Positions 1 through 7,090 are shown, numbered from the stretch's first letter. The stretch is DNA of 34,848 nucleotides from Alloprevotella sp. oral taxon 473 str. F0040 (GCF_000318095.2 NZ_KB290716.1:325751-360598), one strand, 5' to 3'. A program made the numbers and translations. Notes: generated by a model from the letters alone, not told the origin.

Positions 1-10
1 CAACAAGAAA

Positions 11-1351
11 ATGAAAGAGGTCAGGAAGTTATCTATTCAATTACGAGTAACTTATAACGGTCTAATGACCTATTTGGGTCTAATCATTTTACTCATGACA
101 CACACCTTTCACCAACTTCTCCACCGCTGTGCCCAGTGGTGGCAACAACTCTGGCACGAATCGCCAGCCACCGTCACCGCTTCCAACTCACCAAGCCACG
201 AACGTCGCTCTTATGTGCCTCAACAAGAAAAGGCTCTTCAGCTACTTCAAGCACGCTATGCCCTGCGCTACAACGTGATGACCGAAGAAGCGGAATATCG
301 GCTCAAAACTGATGTTGCTTCCCCATGGCGTTCACTCGACCAGCGCACTTTCAACACGATGACCATTGACACCATCGATGCCAAACTCGGCATGTGGGGG
401 CGCGATGTAGACCGCATCCTCCACTCTCACAAGATGGACAGCTTTCACCCCTTGCACGACTACATGGCACAACTTCCGGCATGGGACGGCCTTGATCGCG
501 CCACTCCTCTGGCACAGCGAGTGAGCCACCACCCTCTGTGGGTAAAAGGTTTCCGCATTTGGTTGCGCGCACTTGCTGCCCTCTGGATGGGGCACTCCGC
601 CTGTCGCAGCAATCAGCTCGTTCCCCTTTTGATCAGCGAGATGCAGGGGTGGCACAAGAGTAGTTTTTGCCGATTGCTCATGCCCGAACCGCTCCTGCGC
701 TACTACACCGACCAGTTCACTCCCAACAAGGGCGCAGAACCGCTGCTTGCGCGCATGGGGCTCATCAATCTCGATGAGTTCGACCGCTATTCTCCACAGC
801 AGTTGCCCAAGTTGAAAAACCTCATCCAACTCCAACACCTCTCTGTGCGCAGGCTCTACAAACAGGAGATGCTCGCCCTGCCGCGCACAGCTTCTTTCAT
901 CGGTACGAGCAATGAAGTTGAACTCCTCAACGACCCCACTGGTTCGCGCCGTTTTCTCTGCGTGCAACTTGAGCACGACATCGATTGCTCCCCACTCGAT
1001 CATGCGCAACTCTTTGCGCAACTCAAAGCGGAGGTATTGGCAGGTGCACCACTCTTTCTGTCGAAGTCGGAAGAGCGCGAACTCGAGGAGCACAACCGCG
1101 CCTTTTGGCGTCGTTCGCCCATGATAGAGGTGTTGTGGCAATGTTTCCGCCTGCCCCGTGGCAGAGAAGATGGGGAACATCTCACCGCTTCCCAGATTTT
1201 TGTGGCGATGCAACAGCGTTTCCCTGCTGCTCTGCGCCAGCAAACTCCCGAAGGTCTTGGCCGTCTCCTCCGTGGTGAGGGTTTGCGTCCCACCCACACC
1301 CGACAAGGCAACACCTATCGACTAGTCCAGCTAAAGGAAGAGGGGGCATAA
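11..1351 (+). CDS. VirE/VapE-family P-loop ATPase with C-terminal DUF3874-like domain
   Basis: This 446-residue protein resembles the VirE/VapE proteins of Bacteroidales, helicase-like ATPases usually found on integrated elements. Seen in the sequence: a conserved N-terminal block with NTMTIDTID and FHPLHDYMAQLPAWDGLDR; a phosphate-binding loop EMQGWHKSSFCR that keeps K-S-S but lacks the glycine before the lysine; a Walker B-like INLDEFD; the sensor-like SFIGTSNE and DPTGSRRF; and a C-terminal winged-helix-like part (ASQIFVAMQQRFP to GNTYRLV). The frame is open to the window edge, so the start is uncertain: ATG at 11, ATG at 95 (MTHTFHQ) or a start outside the window are all possible. No integrase, primase or transfer gene is visible beside it, so it may be an isolated remnant. 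Its role in replication of an element is inferred from the family only. Confidence 0.75.
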   Translation: MKEVRKLSIQLRVTYNGLMTYLGLIILLMTHTFHQLLHRCAQWWQQLWHESPATVTASNSPSHERRSYVPQQEKALQLLQARYALRYNVMTEEAEYRLKTDVASPWRSLDQRTFNTMTIDTIDAKLGMWGRDVDRILHSHKMDSFHPLHDYMAQLPAWDGLDRATPLAQRVSHHPLWVKGFRIWLRALAALWMGHSACRSNQLVPLLISEMQGWHKSSFCRLLMPEPLLRYYTDQFTPNKGAEPLLARMGLINLDEFDRYSPQQLPKLKNLIQLQHLSVRRLYKQEMLALPRTASFIGTSNEVELLNDPTGSRRFLCVQLEHDIDCSPLDHAQLFAQLKAEVLAGAPLFLSKSEERELEEHNRAFWRRSPMIEVLWQCFRLPRGREDGEHLTASQIFVAMQQRFPAALRQQTPEGLGRLLRGEGLRPTHTRQGNTYRLVQLKEEGA

Positions 1352-1392
1352 CATAATAATGTCTACCCACAAGACTAATGTGGAATATACTT

Positions 1393-1426
1393 CACGCGCC
1401 AACTTCACTTTAGAAATTGGCGCGTG
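1393..1426. terminator. Perfect 10-bp inverted repeat after the VirE-like gene
   Basis: CACGCGCCAA at 1393-1402 pairs with TTGGCGCGTG at 1417-1426, with further A/T pairing toward the loop. It lies 42 bases after the stop of the VirE-like gene. There is no clear T tract, so it may be a factor-assisted terminator or simply a stable hairpin. The remaining bases up to 1593 hold a G8 run and no recognisable gene. Confidence 0.4.
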
Positions 1427-1593
1427 CAAATGACATGTTGGATGAGCGATACATCCAAACTTAGGAAACGGAATTCCACGTGTAGCAAATGAAAAACATT
1501 TATCGGACTGCAATAATAAAAAACATTCCCTTTTATTGATAATACAAGTGGCTTATTTCTTATTATCATTCATCATTGGGGGGGGAGAAAATT

Positions 1594-2124
1594 CTAAACC
1601 TCTGATAACACCTTTTCCGGACTTAGCGTTACAATCGTCTTTTTATCTTGAACAATATCTACTTGCCCGTTATATACTATATCAGACTCTTCATATTTCA
1701 TATTTGGTTTGGCATAGTACACTTTCAGTCGATAATTGCCAGATGTCAATTTGCTCATCTTAAAATTGACATCGTATTTACAAATACAATCAGCAAGTGC
1801 TTCAAGGACATTATGGTACACGATAAGGGTTATCTGATTATCTTGATTAGCAATATTCACATAAATCTTTCTTACGGAACAGTTGGCTTTCAAATCTTCC
1901 AGTAGACACTGGGCTATACCGTCTTTGTCCAACTCTATACTTAATTTTGCTGGAATAGCATTGTTTTCTGCATAGAAGTCAGGACGTGTATCTGTCGGAG
2001 AGATGCTTAACTTACAATTAGAATTTGCAACATCATAAATTCTTAATGGCTCAAGAGCTACCTTCTCTGAGGAACATGCAGATAATCCACAGAAAAGGAT
2101 TAGGCTGTAAAATACTTTTTTCAT
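1594..2124 (-). CDS. Small cysteine-rich lipoprotein, last gene of the sigma/radical SAM island
   Basis: This 176-residue protein of unknown function has a signal peptide ending in the lipobox LSAC (Cys17), so it should be lipid-anchored in the envelope. The mature part has five further cysteines (about 37, 73, 82, 113 and 115), including a CIC pair followed by YDVNFKMSKL. That stretch, and the YRLKVYYA and QVDIVQDKKTIVTL strands, suggest a small beta-sandwich domain. It lies 129 bases after the preceding lipoprotein gene in the same direction, so it could be the distal gene of the operon or have its own promoter. As a secreted protein with extra cysteines beside a radical SAM maturase, it is a possible client of that enzyme, but this is inference. 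The start is an ATG followed by a Lys-Lys signal sequence. Confidence 0.7.
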   Translation of the reverse strand: MKKVFYSLILFCGLSACSSEKVALEPLRIYDVANSNCKLSISPTDTRPDFYAENNAIPAKLSIELDKDGIAQCLLEDLKANCSVRKIYVNIANQDNQITLIVYHNVLEALADCICKYDVNFKMSKLTSGNYRLKVYYAKPNMKYEESDIVYNGQVDIVQDKKTIVTLSPEKVLSEV

Positions 2125-2253
2125 AATTACAAGGATTTTATATGTTGATATTTATATAAACGTAATTACAAGTTATTTCTTGCTTATATTATTACGTATT
2201 TCTGTTATTGCTGAAATCCGCAATAAAGACACACATTTTATGGATAGTGTTTA

Positions 2254-2781
2254 CTATTCAATCAACTTCCCGTGTTTTTTGAGTATTGAGAGAAACTCTT
2301 CCCATTCTGCCGCTCTTTTTTCTTTTGCTTTTTGAATGGCCTTGTTCTCTTTAACATATTGACTATTGTCCTCAATATTGCGTGGGTAACAGTCACTCAG
2401 ATAAAACTTGCCAGATTCTGAAACTAATGATAAGTCTGTGAAGATTTGACTATTGAAAGATGCCACAAACGTTGAAATATGGAGTAGAACCTTACCATAC
2501 GAATGTATTTCTATGTTACGATAAATGGGAAAGAGCAGACTTGTCGGCTCAAAATCTTGAAAAATAATCTCACGGGTCTGCGCGTTGAAAGACTTGATGT
2601 TGTCAAGTGTAAAGAGATAGGGGCTTGAAGCGGCTCTTGTCATTCGGGCTGTCCCTATAGCAAACAATTCCGTTTTCGATGCTTGCACTGTGGGAGTTGA
2701 AGCAGACTCATCTTCATTGCTGCAACCAATAAACAGCAACGAGAAGATGAACGCCTGTAATACACAAAAGTACCTTTTCAT
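2254..2781 (-). CDS. Small lipoprotein of the sigma/radical SAM island
   Basis: This 175-residue protein of unknown function has a signal peptide with the lipobox LFIGC (Cys20) and an acidic Ser/Asp sequence after it, typical of surface-directed Bacteroidetes lipoproteins. The middle, with FTLDNIKSFNAQTREIIF, resembles a motif common in small secreted Bacteroides proteins. The C-terminus is a charged helix (ENKAIQKAKEKRAAEWEEF) that may form a coiled coil. It begins 23 bases after the Gfo/Idh/MocA gene on the same strand, so the two are probably co-transcribed. Its leader resembles that of the next lipoprotein gene: both have AAATCC shortly before an AATTATG-type start. The function cannot be told from the sequence. 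Confidence 0.7.
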   Translation of the reverse strand: MKRYFCVLQAFIFSLLFIGCSNEDESASTPTVQASKTELFAIGTARMTRAASSPYLFTLDNIKSFNAQTREIIFQDFEPTSLLFPIYRNIEIHSYGKVLLHISTFVASFNSQIFTDLSLVSESGKFYLSDCYPRNIEDNSQYVKENKAIQKAKEKRAAEWEEFLSILKKHGKLIE

Positions 2782-2804
2782 AATTTATTGGATTTAATTA
2801 GTTA

Positions 2805-3884
2805 TTATAATATGTGGTCGTCAATTATGTTCATATACTTCTTTATTTCTGCCATTAAGGAATAAACATGCTTGACACTTTCCAAGCAAAAGGCATGATT
2901 ATCCTCGCATCTGTTTTCAACCATATCGGCAAACGCTTGAATTTCCGAGAAGAACCCTTGTGACACAATTTGGTTATTCCCAACCGTTGGTACAAAACCA
3001 TTCCTTCCGTATAGGCTGACAACGGTTGCATTATTTTGGAAGACCTTTTCCAAAGGGATTCCCCATATAGCAGAGTGTCTTGGGGAAAAATCGAGTCTTT
3101 CCATTCTGTCCAATACATATTGTCCTTTGTCCGTACTAATACTTAATTGTTCCTGTGCATCCTGCCAAGAGTAATCTGTTGATAGTTCCAGCATCCCCGT
3201 TATACCTTGATGTTCCAACATAAGGAATAAGGTCTGGGTACCATCCTTACTGCGTATTTCCTCTGCCGCCTTTACCCTTGCTTTACCAAAGAGAAACGTA
3301 ACATAGTCAAGAGGATGGATGAACAGGTCGAGCAATGCATCACCTTCAGGGTATAACCCTGTCAAATAGCGATAATGGTAATGCCGTTTCCCTTCACCTT
3401 TCAATCTCTTTTGTAGGATTTGAGTAGCAGGGGCAAAACGTCTTTGTAGTCCGACAACAATATGTTGCGAGCCATATAACTTGACCATATCAGTCAAATC
3501 TTTTAGTTCTTTTTCGTTCTCACACGGCGGTTTCTCTATGAAAAGGGATTTTCCAGACTTTATAACCTCGCGCGCAATCGTGAAGTGAGAGTGGGGATTG
3601 GTAGCGACAAAAACGCCCTTTACGCTTTCGTCGTCCAACACTTCCTGCAAACAGGTTGTGCCTTTCACGCCCTTGTATTTTTGAGGTATCAAAGCTGCTT
3701 TTCGCTCGGAGGTGCAACAGATGTACTTCAAGGGCAGTTGCAGGTATTGCATAACTGGTAGCAGGTTGCCGACACAATGATTTCCAATGCCCACAAGCGC
3801 ATATTGCTGATTGTAGATCTTTTCCAAACCTCTGATGCTGCGGAAACGCTTGTATCTGTTAATGATTTTCCCAATATACTCCAT
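2805..3884 (-). CDS. Gfo/Idh/MocA-family NAD(P)-dependent oxidoreductase
   Basis: This 359-residue protein has the two-domain plan of the Gfo/Idh/MocA dehydrogenases, which usually oxidise or reduce a hydroxyl or keto group of a sugar or cyclitol. The nucleotide-binding motif is VGIGNHCVG (residues 31-39), after an unusual N-terminal extension of about 27 residues rich in Lys, Arg and Tyr. The family signature EKP is at 117-119 and a likely catalytic Asp/His pair at about 186 and 190 (DLFIHPLD). The gene starts 16 bases after the radical SAM gene and is followed 23 bases later by a lipoprotein gene, so all are probably one mRNA. Pairing with a radical SAM/SPASM enzyme suggests stepwise oxidation of one substrate, but no substrate can be named. 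The family call is firm and the reaction unknown. Confidence 0.85.
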   Translation of the reverse strand: MEYIGKIINRYKRFRSIRGLEKIYNQQYALVGIGNHCVGNLLPVMQYLQLPLKYICCTSERKAALIPQKYKGVKGTTCLQEVLDDESVKGVFVATNPHSHFTIAREVIKSGKSLFIEKPPCENEKELKDLTDMVKLYGSQHIVVGLQRRFAPATQILQKRLKGEGKRHYHYRYLTGLYPEGDALLDLFIHPLDYVTFLFGKARVKAAEEIRSKDGTQTLFLMLEHQGITGMLELSTDYSWQDAQEQLSISTDKGQYVLDRMERLDFSPRHSAIWGIPLEKVFQNNATVVSLYGRNGFVPTVGNNQIVSQGFFSEIQAFADMVENRCEDNHAFCLESVKHVYSLMAEIKKYMNIIDDHIL

Positions 3885-3900
3885 ATCTTGTTGTTCTTTC

Positions 3901-4971
3901 TTATATTCTCGTTATTTTCTTAAAATGCTTCTTGTAAGTAATTTTCCTGTCGTCTGTCCATTGGTACTTTCCATAGAACAGTTCTATCACTCGTTTCGGG
4001 AATATCCTCTCTAAGTTACGAAGCAGTATGATGTCGTACTTGCGATGGTAGTTAATCCAGCAACCGTTACACTCTTTGGAATATTGGCATTGGATGTCGC
4101 AGGTCTGCCGTGAATTGAAAATCTCGTCGAGTGTGTTCCTATGCACGTTTCCCAATACCACATCAAGGTTTTGGCACAACGGCACGTCGCCGTTCGAGTG
4201 GACGACCAACTCACTGAAAATGCTGTGGCAACGAAGTTTCAGCCTGTTGTGTTTCCATTCATCGTACAAAGCCACAAAGTCATAGTTCTCTTCGGTCTGA
4301 TGTATGGTTAGTGGAATGCTGCTTATGTAGTCGTTTTCGTCCGCTTCCATCAGTTCCTTTGTCGTGTCAAAGAAAGACATCGTGCTGTAAATGCCTATCC
4401 GCACGTCAATGTCGTATTTCTTGGCAATGCCGATAACGTGCCTCATGTCCTCAAACGAGTTCCACGGCGAGAGACAGAACATCAGCGAGATGGGTACACA
4501 GTCCTTGCATTCCTCTATGACCCGTATCACTTTATCGTAGCCGTTGCACCCACGCATATACAGATAGGTTTCCCGGTCGCCGTCAAGCGATATGTACAGG
4601 TGCTTGGGGTGGTGATTTCTCACAGCTTCAACGACCTTATCCACAGCGAGGCAGTTGGAAAGCAGTGTATAGTTGGGATGATGCGTATCGAACCATTCCA
4701 ATATCCTATCGGCATCGGGATGGAGCATGAATTCTCCTCCCTCCAATCCCACGACCGTTCGCTTTGACACGCATTGGCTGTTCATTATATTAATGATGTC
4801 CTCCAAGCTCAAGTTCTCCGTGGCTTTTTTCCAAATGGAGCAGTGTTTGCAACGCGACTGGCATCTTGTCGTCGAGTATATCATCAGTGACGTGAGTTCC
4901 TTGTGCTGCTTGCGCATCATGTTGTTGATAAATACTAATCCATTGTGGATATAGTCGTAAATTCCGTACAT
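3901..4971 (-). CDS. Radical SAM protein with SPASM/Twitch-like C-terminal cluster domain
   Basis: This 356-residue enzyme has the radical SAM motif CxxxCxxC (Cys37, Cys41, Cys44), which binds a 4Fe-4S cluster and S-adenosylmethionine, followed by the SAM-contacting GLEGGEF (GGE at 78-80) and the strand motif LYISLDGD. The C-terminal third has a SPASM-like cysteine set: Cys248, GX4C at 261-266, then Cys291, Cys295, Cys301 and Cys304 (KECNGC). Enzymes of this layout modify peptides or oxidise alcohols and sugars. A hydrophobic N-terminus (about residues 5-19) may touch the membrane. The ATG at 4971 lies 23 bases after a conserved two-part element that also precedes the sigma factor gene. The next gene is a Gfo/Idh/MocA oxidoreductase. 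No peptide-recognition domain is evident, so whether the substrate is a peptide, sugar or lipid is open. Confidence 0.88.
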   Translation of the reverse strand: MYGIYDYIHNGLVFINNMMRKQHKELTSLMIYSTTRCQSRCKHCSIWKKATENLSLEDIINIMNSQCVSKRTVVGLEGGEFMLHPDADRILEWFDTHHPNYTLLSNCLAVDKVVEAVRNHHPKHLYISLDGDRETYLYMRGCNGYDKVIRVIEECKDCVPISLMFCLSPWNSFEDMRHVIGIAKKYDIDVRIGIYSTMSFFDTTKELMEADENDYISSIPLTIHQTEENYDFVALYDEWKHNRLKLRCHSIFSELVVHSNGDVPLCQNLDVVLGNVHRNTLDEIFNSRQTCDIQCQYSKECNGCWINYHRKYDIILLRNLERIFPKRVIELFYGKYQWTDDRKITYKKHFKKITRI

Positions 4972-4994
4972 TCTGTTTCTTTGTCGGTTAATTA

Positions 4995-5037
4995 TTCCTT
5001 ATATTATCAAGGAGTACTAACCGATGAAAAGACTGCA
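4995..5037 (-). promoter_or_regulatory. Two-part conserved element before the radical SAM gene (copy 2)
   Basis: Read on the minus strand: TGCAGTCTTTTC (5037-5026), ten non-conserved bases (5025-5016), then a 21-base block (5015-4995) containing ACTCCTT, GATAAT and AAGGA. The 12-mer is identical to, and the 21-mer matches at 18 of 21 positions, the copy at 6797-6839, with the same spacing. The A/T core GATAAT begins 17 bases after the 12-mer, as in a -35/-10 promoter. It lies between ACTCCTT and AAGGA, which can pair (5 bp). It ends 23 bases before the radical SAM start codon. Confidence 0.75.
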
Positions 5038-5070
5038 AGCCCAGCATAACTTTTTAGAAGAAAGGTATAC

Positions 5071-6258
5071 TTACCATGTGAGTCGCAGCCCGAAGGGAAC
5101 AGTGATAAAGAATGGATGCTCGGTGCGATAGGTCTCTATTCCGCTGCCATTCCCAAAGTAATAGAACATGTTGGGTTCAAAGTACAGACTGAATGGCTTG
5201 AATATTTTGTACTGCACACCGATACCCAAGTTCACAGACAACTGATAACGTGGCTTGATGTCGCCTCTCAGCGTGAACGTCGAGTCGGACGTAACGACAT
5301 ACTTTTTATCAAACGAACTGTGGACAGGCATTTCAAATGTCACACCTCCCGTCGTATATGCGTTAAAGCGTCCCTTGCCCCATATACGATAGGTCAAGCG
5401 CAGTGGCATGCCAACATAATCTATCTTTTGTATTTTTATCAACTTCGCCTTGTGGTATTCACTTGTAAATTCAGACTTCAACCTCGTGTAGGTCAATCCC
5501 GTGCCGAAAATCCAATTCGGACTCAGCTGCTTGTTGAGGGATATTCCCAAGGTCTTCGGTCGATAGTGGTGCGCTTTCTCGTCCAACATGGCGTTTCCAT
5601 CCGTTGCATTGTTTTGAGCTATCCATTCCATTTTTGCCCTCTCCACGGAATCCATCAATGCCTTGTTTCTCGTTAAATAGTTGCTATAATCTTCCCATGT
5701 GTACAACTTCGCCATTGCGCCACCATTGGCATAATCCACTACGGACAGATAGCCCAAATTGGGCAATGTGGCATTGGAAGCGGCATTGGAAGAATATCCC
5801 AAGTTGAAAGTCCAGGGATATTTTTTCTTCCATGAAGTGGATGGATACCCGTGCGTGTTGAGAGCAACGAGTTTATCTGAAGATATTGATGGCAAACGGA
5901 ACAGAGAATCTATTACATTACTTTCCACCGCCAAGTGCTTTTGCAAGGAGTCTGTGCTGAGTGCCATTACATGCTGCTCGACATCCTTATTTTCTGTTCT
6001 TATTATATTTGTAGTATCGATCTTTGCGTACTGTTCATCTGTTCGCTCTTGCGCAAAATAGTTACTGATTTTTTTCTTGAGAGAGTCTGTTGTCTTTGTA
6101 TTGTTCAGTATGTTGGTGTTATTTTCTGACGTTCCTGACTCTCTCGTATCCTCCTTGCGAGATTTCACGAAAGCGAAACTGCTTCCAGACTTCTTTTCAT
6201 ATTGATTCTTTGTAATGAAGTAGATATATAGAGGTATGAAAACTGGAAGCAACAGCAC
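5071..6258 (-). CDS. Inner-membrane-anchored outer membrane beta-barrel protein paired with ECF sigma factor
   Basis: This 395-residue protein starts with a hydrophobic segment (about residues 1-16, ending ITKNQYEKK), then a long polar Ser/Asn/Asp-rich linker of about 110 residues. The C-terminal half consists of alternating strands typical of a porin-like barrel (LGISLNKQLSPNWIFGTGLTY, IDYVGMPLRLTYR, FGLRLTW at the end). Bacteroidetes ECF sigma genes are often followed by such hybrid proteins, in which a cytosolic anti-sigma region, one membrane helix and a barrel-like domain are joined. Here the cytosolic part is missing and the protein opens directly with the helix. The only plausible start is GTG at 6258, one codon after the sigma factor's TGA and in the same frame, so translation is probably coupled. 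The final Trp residue fits outer membrane barrels. The role is probably envelope sensing or anti-sigma activity, by inference. Confidence 0.7.
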   Translation of the reverse strand: MLLLPVFIPLYIYFITKNQYEKKSGSSFAFVKSRKEDTRESGTSENNTNILNNTKTTDSLKKKISNYFAQERTDEQYAKIDTTNIIRTENKDVEQHVMALSTDSLQKHLAVESNVIDSLFRLPSISSDKLVALNTHGYPSTSWKKKYPWTFNLGYSSNAASNATLPNLGYLSVVDYANGGAMAKLYTWEDYSNYLTRNKALMDSVERAKMEWIAQNNATDGNAMLDEKAHHYRPKTLGISLNKQLSPNWIFGTGLTYTRLKSEFTSEYHKAKLIKIQKIDYVGMPLRLTYRIWGKGRFNAYTTGGVTFEMPVHSSFDKKYVVTSDSTFTLRGDIKPRYQLSVNLGIGVQYKIFKPFSLYFEPNMFYYFGNGSGIETYRTEHPFFITVPFGLRLTW

Positions 6259-6261
6259 TTC

Positions 6262-6777
6262 TCAATAGTCGATCAGCATGTTGCGAAGTATTTTCTTTGC
6301 CCTAAACAACTGCGAGGAAGAACTGTGTGGGGCAATACCAAGCAACTTTCCGATTTCTTTGTGCGACAAACCATCCAAAACCGATAGTTTGAACACTTCC
6401 CTATCACCTTTGGGCAGGTTTTCGATGGCAGACAAAAGCACCTCCAATTCTATACTTTTGTCTAGGTCGCTTGATTCATCAACTGCAAAATCTATGTCCA
6501 ACTGAGATAATGGGAAGTTACGCTTATCTGTACTTTTCAAATACTTTAAGGAAAGGTTTCTCACGATGGTTATCATCCAACCTTCCAATTGAGAATTGTC
6601 CTTCAAGTCTTTCAGTGACATAAAGATAATGATAAAAGCATCGTGCAAAATGTCCTCTGCCACACTTTCATCCTTGATATAGTGTCGGCATACGCCCTCC
6701 AGTTTATGGGCATACACTGTGTAAAGTTCTCCAAGAGCGTCCTTATCTCCTTGCTTGCAAGCGTCAATCTGTATCAT
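6262..6777 (-). CDS. ECF-type RNA polymerase sigma factor
   Basis: This 171-residue protein has the standard two-domain plan of extracytoplasmic-function sigma factors. Sigma-2 spans about residues 10-82, with YIKDESVAEDILHDAFI (region 2.2-like) and LEGWMITIVRNLSLKYLKS (regions 2.3/2.4). Sigma-4 spans about 113-168, with IENLPKGDREVFKL, then a helix-turn-helix LSHKEIGKLLGIAPHSSSSQ ending in LFRAKKILRNML. The ATG at 6777 follows a two-part element (6797-6839) that is repeated before the radical SAM gene, suggesting autoregulation and control of the island. Its stop TGA (6264-6262) is in frame with the following membrane/barrel gene. The family call is certain and the regulon inferred. Confidence 0.93.
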   Translation of the reverse strand: MIQIDACKQGDKDALGELYTVYAHKLEGVCRHYIKDESVAEDILHDAFIIIFMSLKDLKDNSQLEGWMITIVRNLSLKYLKSTDKRNFPLSQLDIDFAVDESSDLDKSIELEVLLSAIENLPKGDREVFKLSVLDGLSHKEIGKLLGIAPHSSSSQLFRAKKILRNMLIDY

Positions 6778-6796
6778 TTATTTTATGGCAACAAAA

Positions 6797-6839
6797 CTCC
6801 TTTTATTATAAAGGAGTGGATGAATACGAAAAGACTGCA
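6797..6839 (-). promoter_or_regulatory. Two-part conserved element before the ECF sigma gene (copy 1)
   Basis: Read on the minus strand: TGCAGTCTTTTC (6839-6828), ten variable bases (6827-6818), then a 21-base block (6817-6797) with ACTCCTT, a TATAAT core and AAAGGAG. The arms CTCCTT and AAGGAG are perfectly complementary (6 bp). The core begins 17 bases after the 12-mer. The block ends 19 bases before the sigma factor ATG. The matching copy is at 4995-5037. I infer a promoter recognised by the sigma factor itself, with the inverted repeat as a possible operator or leader hairpin. Confidence 0.75.
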
Positions 6840-6934
6840 TGATTTTTCCTTGTTTTTTATAGCCATACCAACAATTTTTCATCTCTTCTTTTGTCTTAGA
6901 GTGTTATGTCGGTCGTAAAGTAGAAACAAATATA

Positions 6935-7039
6935 ACCTGAGTTCGGTCTAAGCAATTCTGCTTTCTCTTTAAATTATTTCTATATTGAGCGAGGGTTTCT
7001 TTGGTAATAAACTATATGCTACCTGAATTCTGTCTAAGC
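6935..7039. repeat. Pair of imperfect 19-base direct repeats in a gene-free stretch
   Basis: ACCTGAGTTCGGTCTAAGC (6935-6953) and ACCTGAATTCTGTCTAAGC (7021-7039) differ at two of 19 positions and start 86 bases apart. They lie in the roughly 330-base gap between the sigma element and the next terminator. No open reading frame of note is present in the gap. The repeats could be binding sites or remnants of an inserted element. Confidence 0.5.
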
Positions 7040-7053
7040 TTTTGCTAAAAAAA

Positions 7054-7090
7054 GAATCTCGCCGACTAATCAGCTTAATCGGCGAGATTC
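7054..7090. terminator. Strong bidirectional intrinsic terminator
   Basis: The arms GAATCTCGCCGA (7054-7065) and TCGGCGAGATTC (7079-7090) form a perfect 12-bp stem, preceded by seven A and followed by five T. It can therefore terminate in both directions. It ends the leftward lipoprotein gene at 7175 and separates the core genes from the accessory island. Confidence 0.92.

Noticed and set aside
332-1306. Long open frame on the minus strand opposite the VirE-like gene (324 codons)
   Set aside because: It lies wholly inside a gene with clear family motifs, has no recognisable domain and has the Cys/His/Arg composition of a shadow frame.
3901-4971. Assignment of the radical SAM gene to the known rSAM/lipoprotein pair family (TIGR04133/TIGR04134 type)
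   Set aside because: The N-terminal and GLEGGEF contexts differ from what I recall of that family, and the lipoproteins here are not obviously its partner. I kept only the general SPASM-type call.
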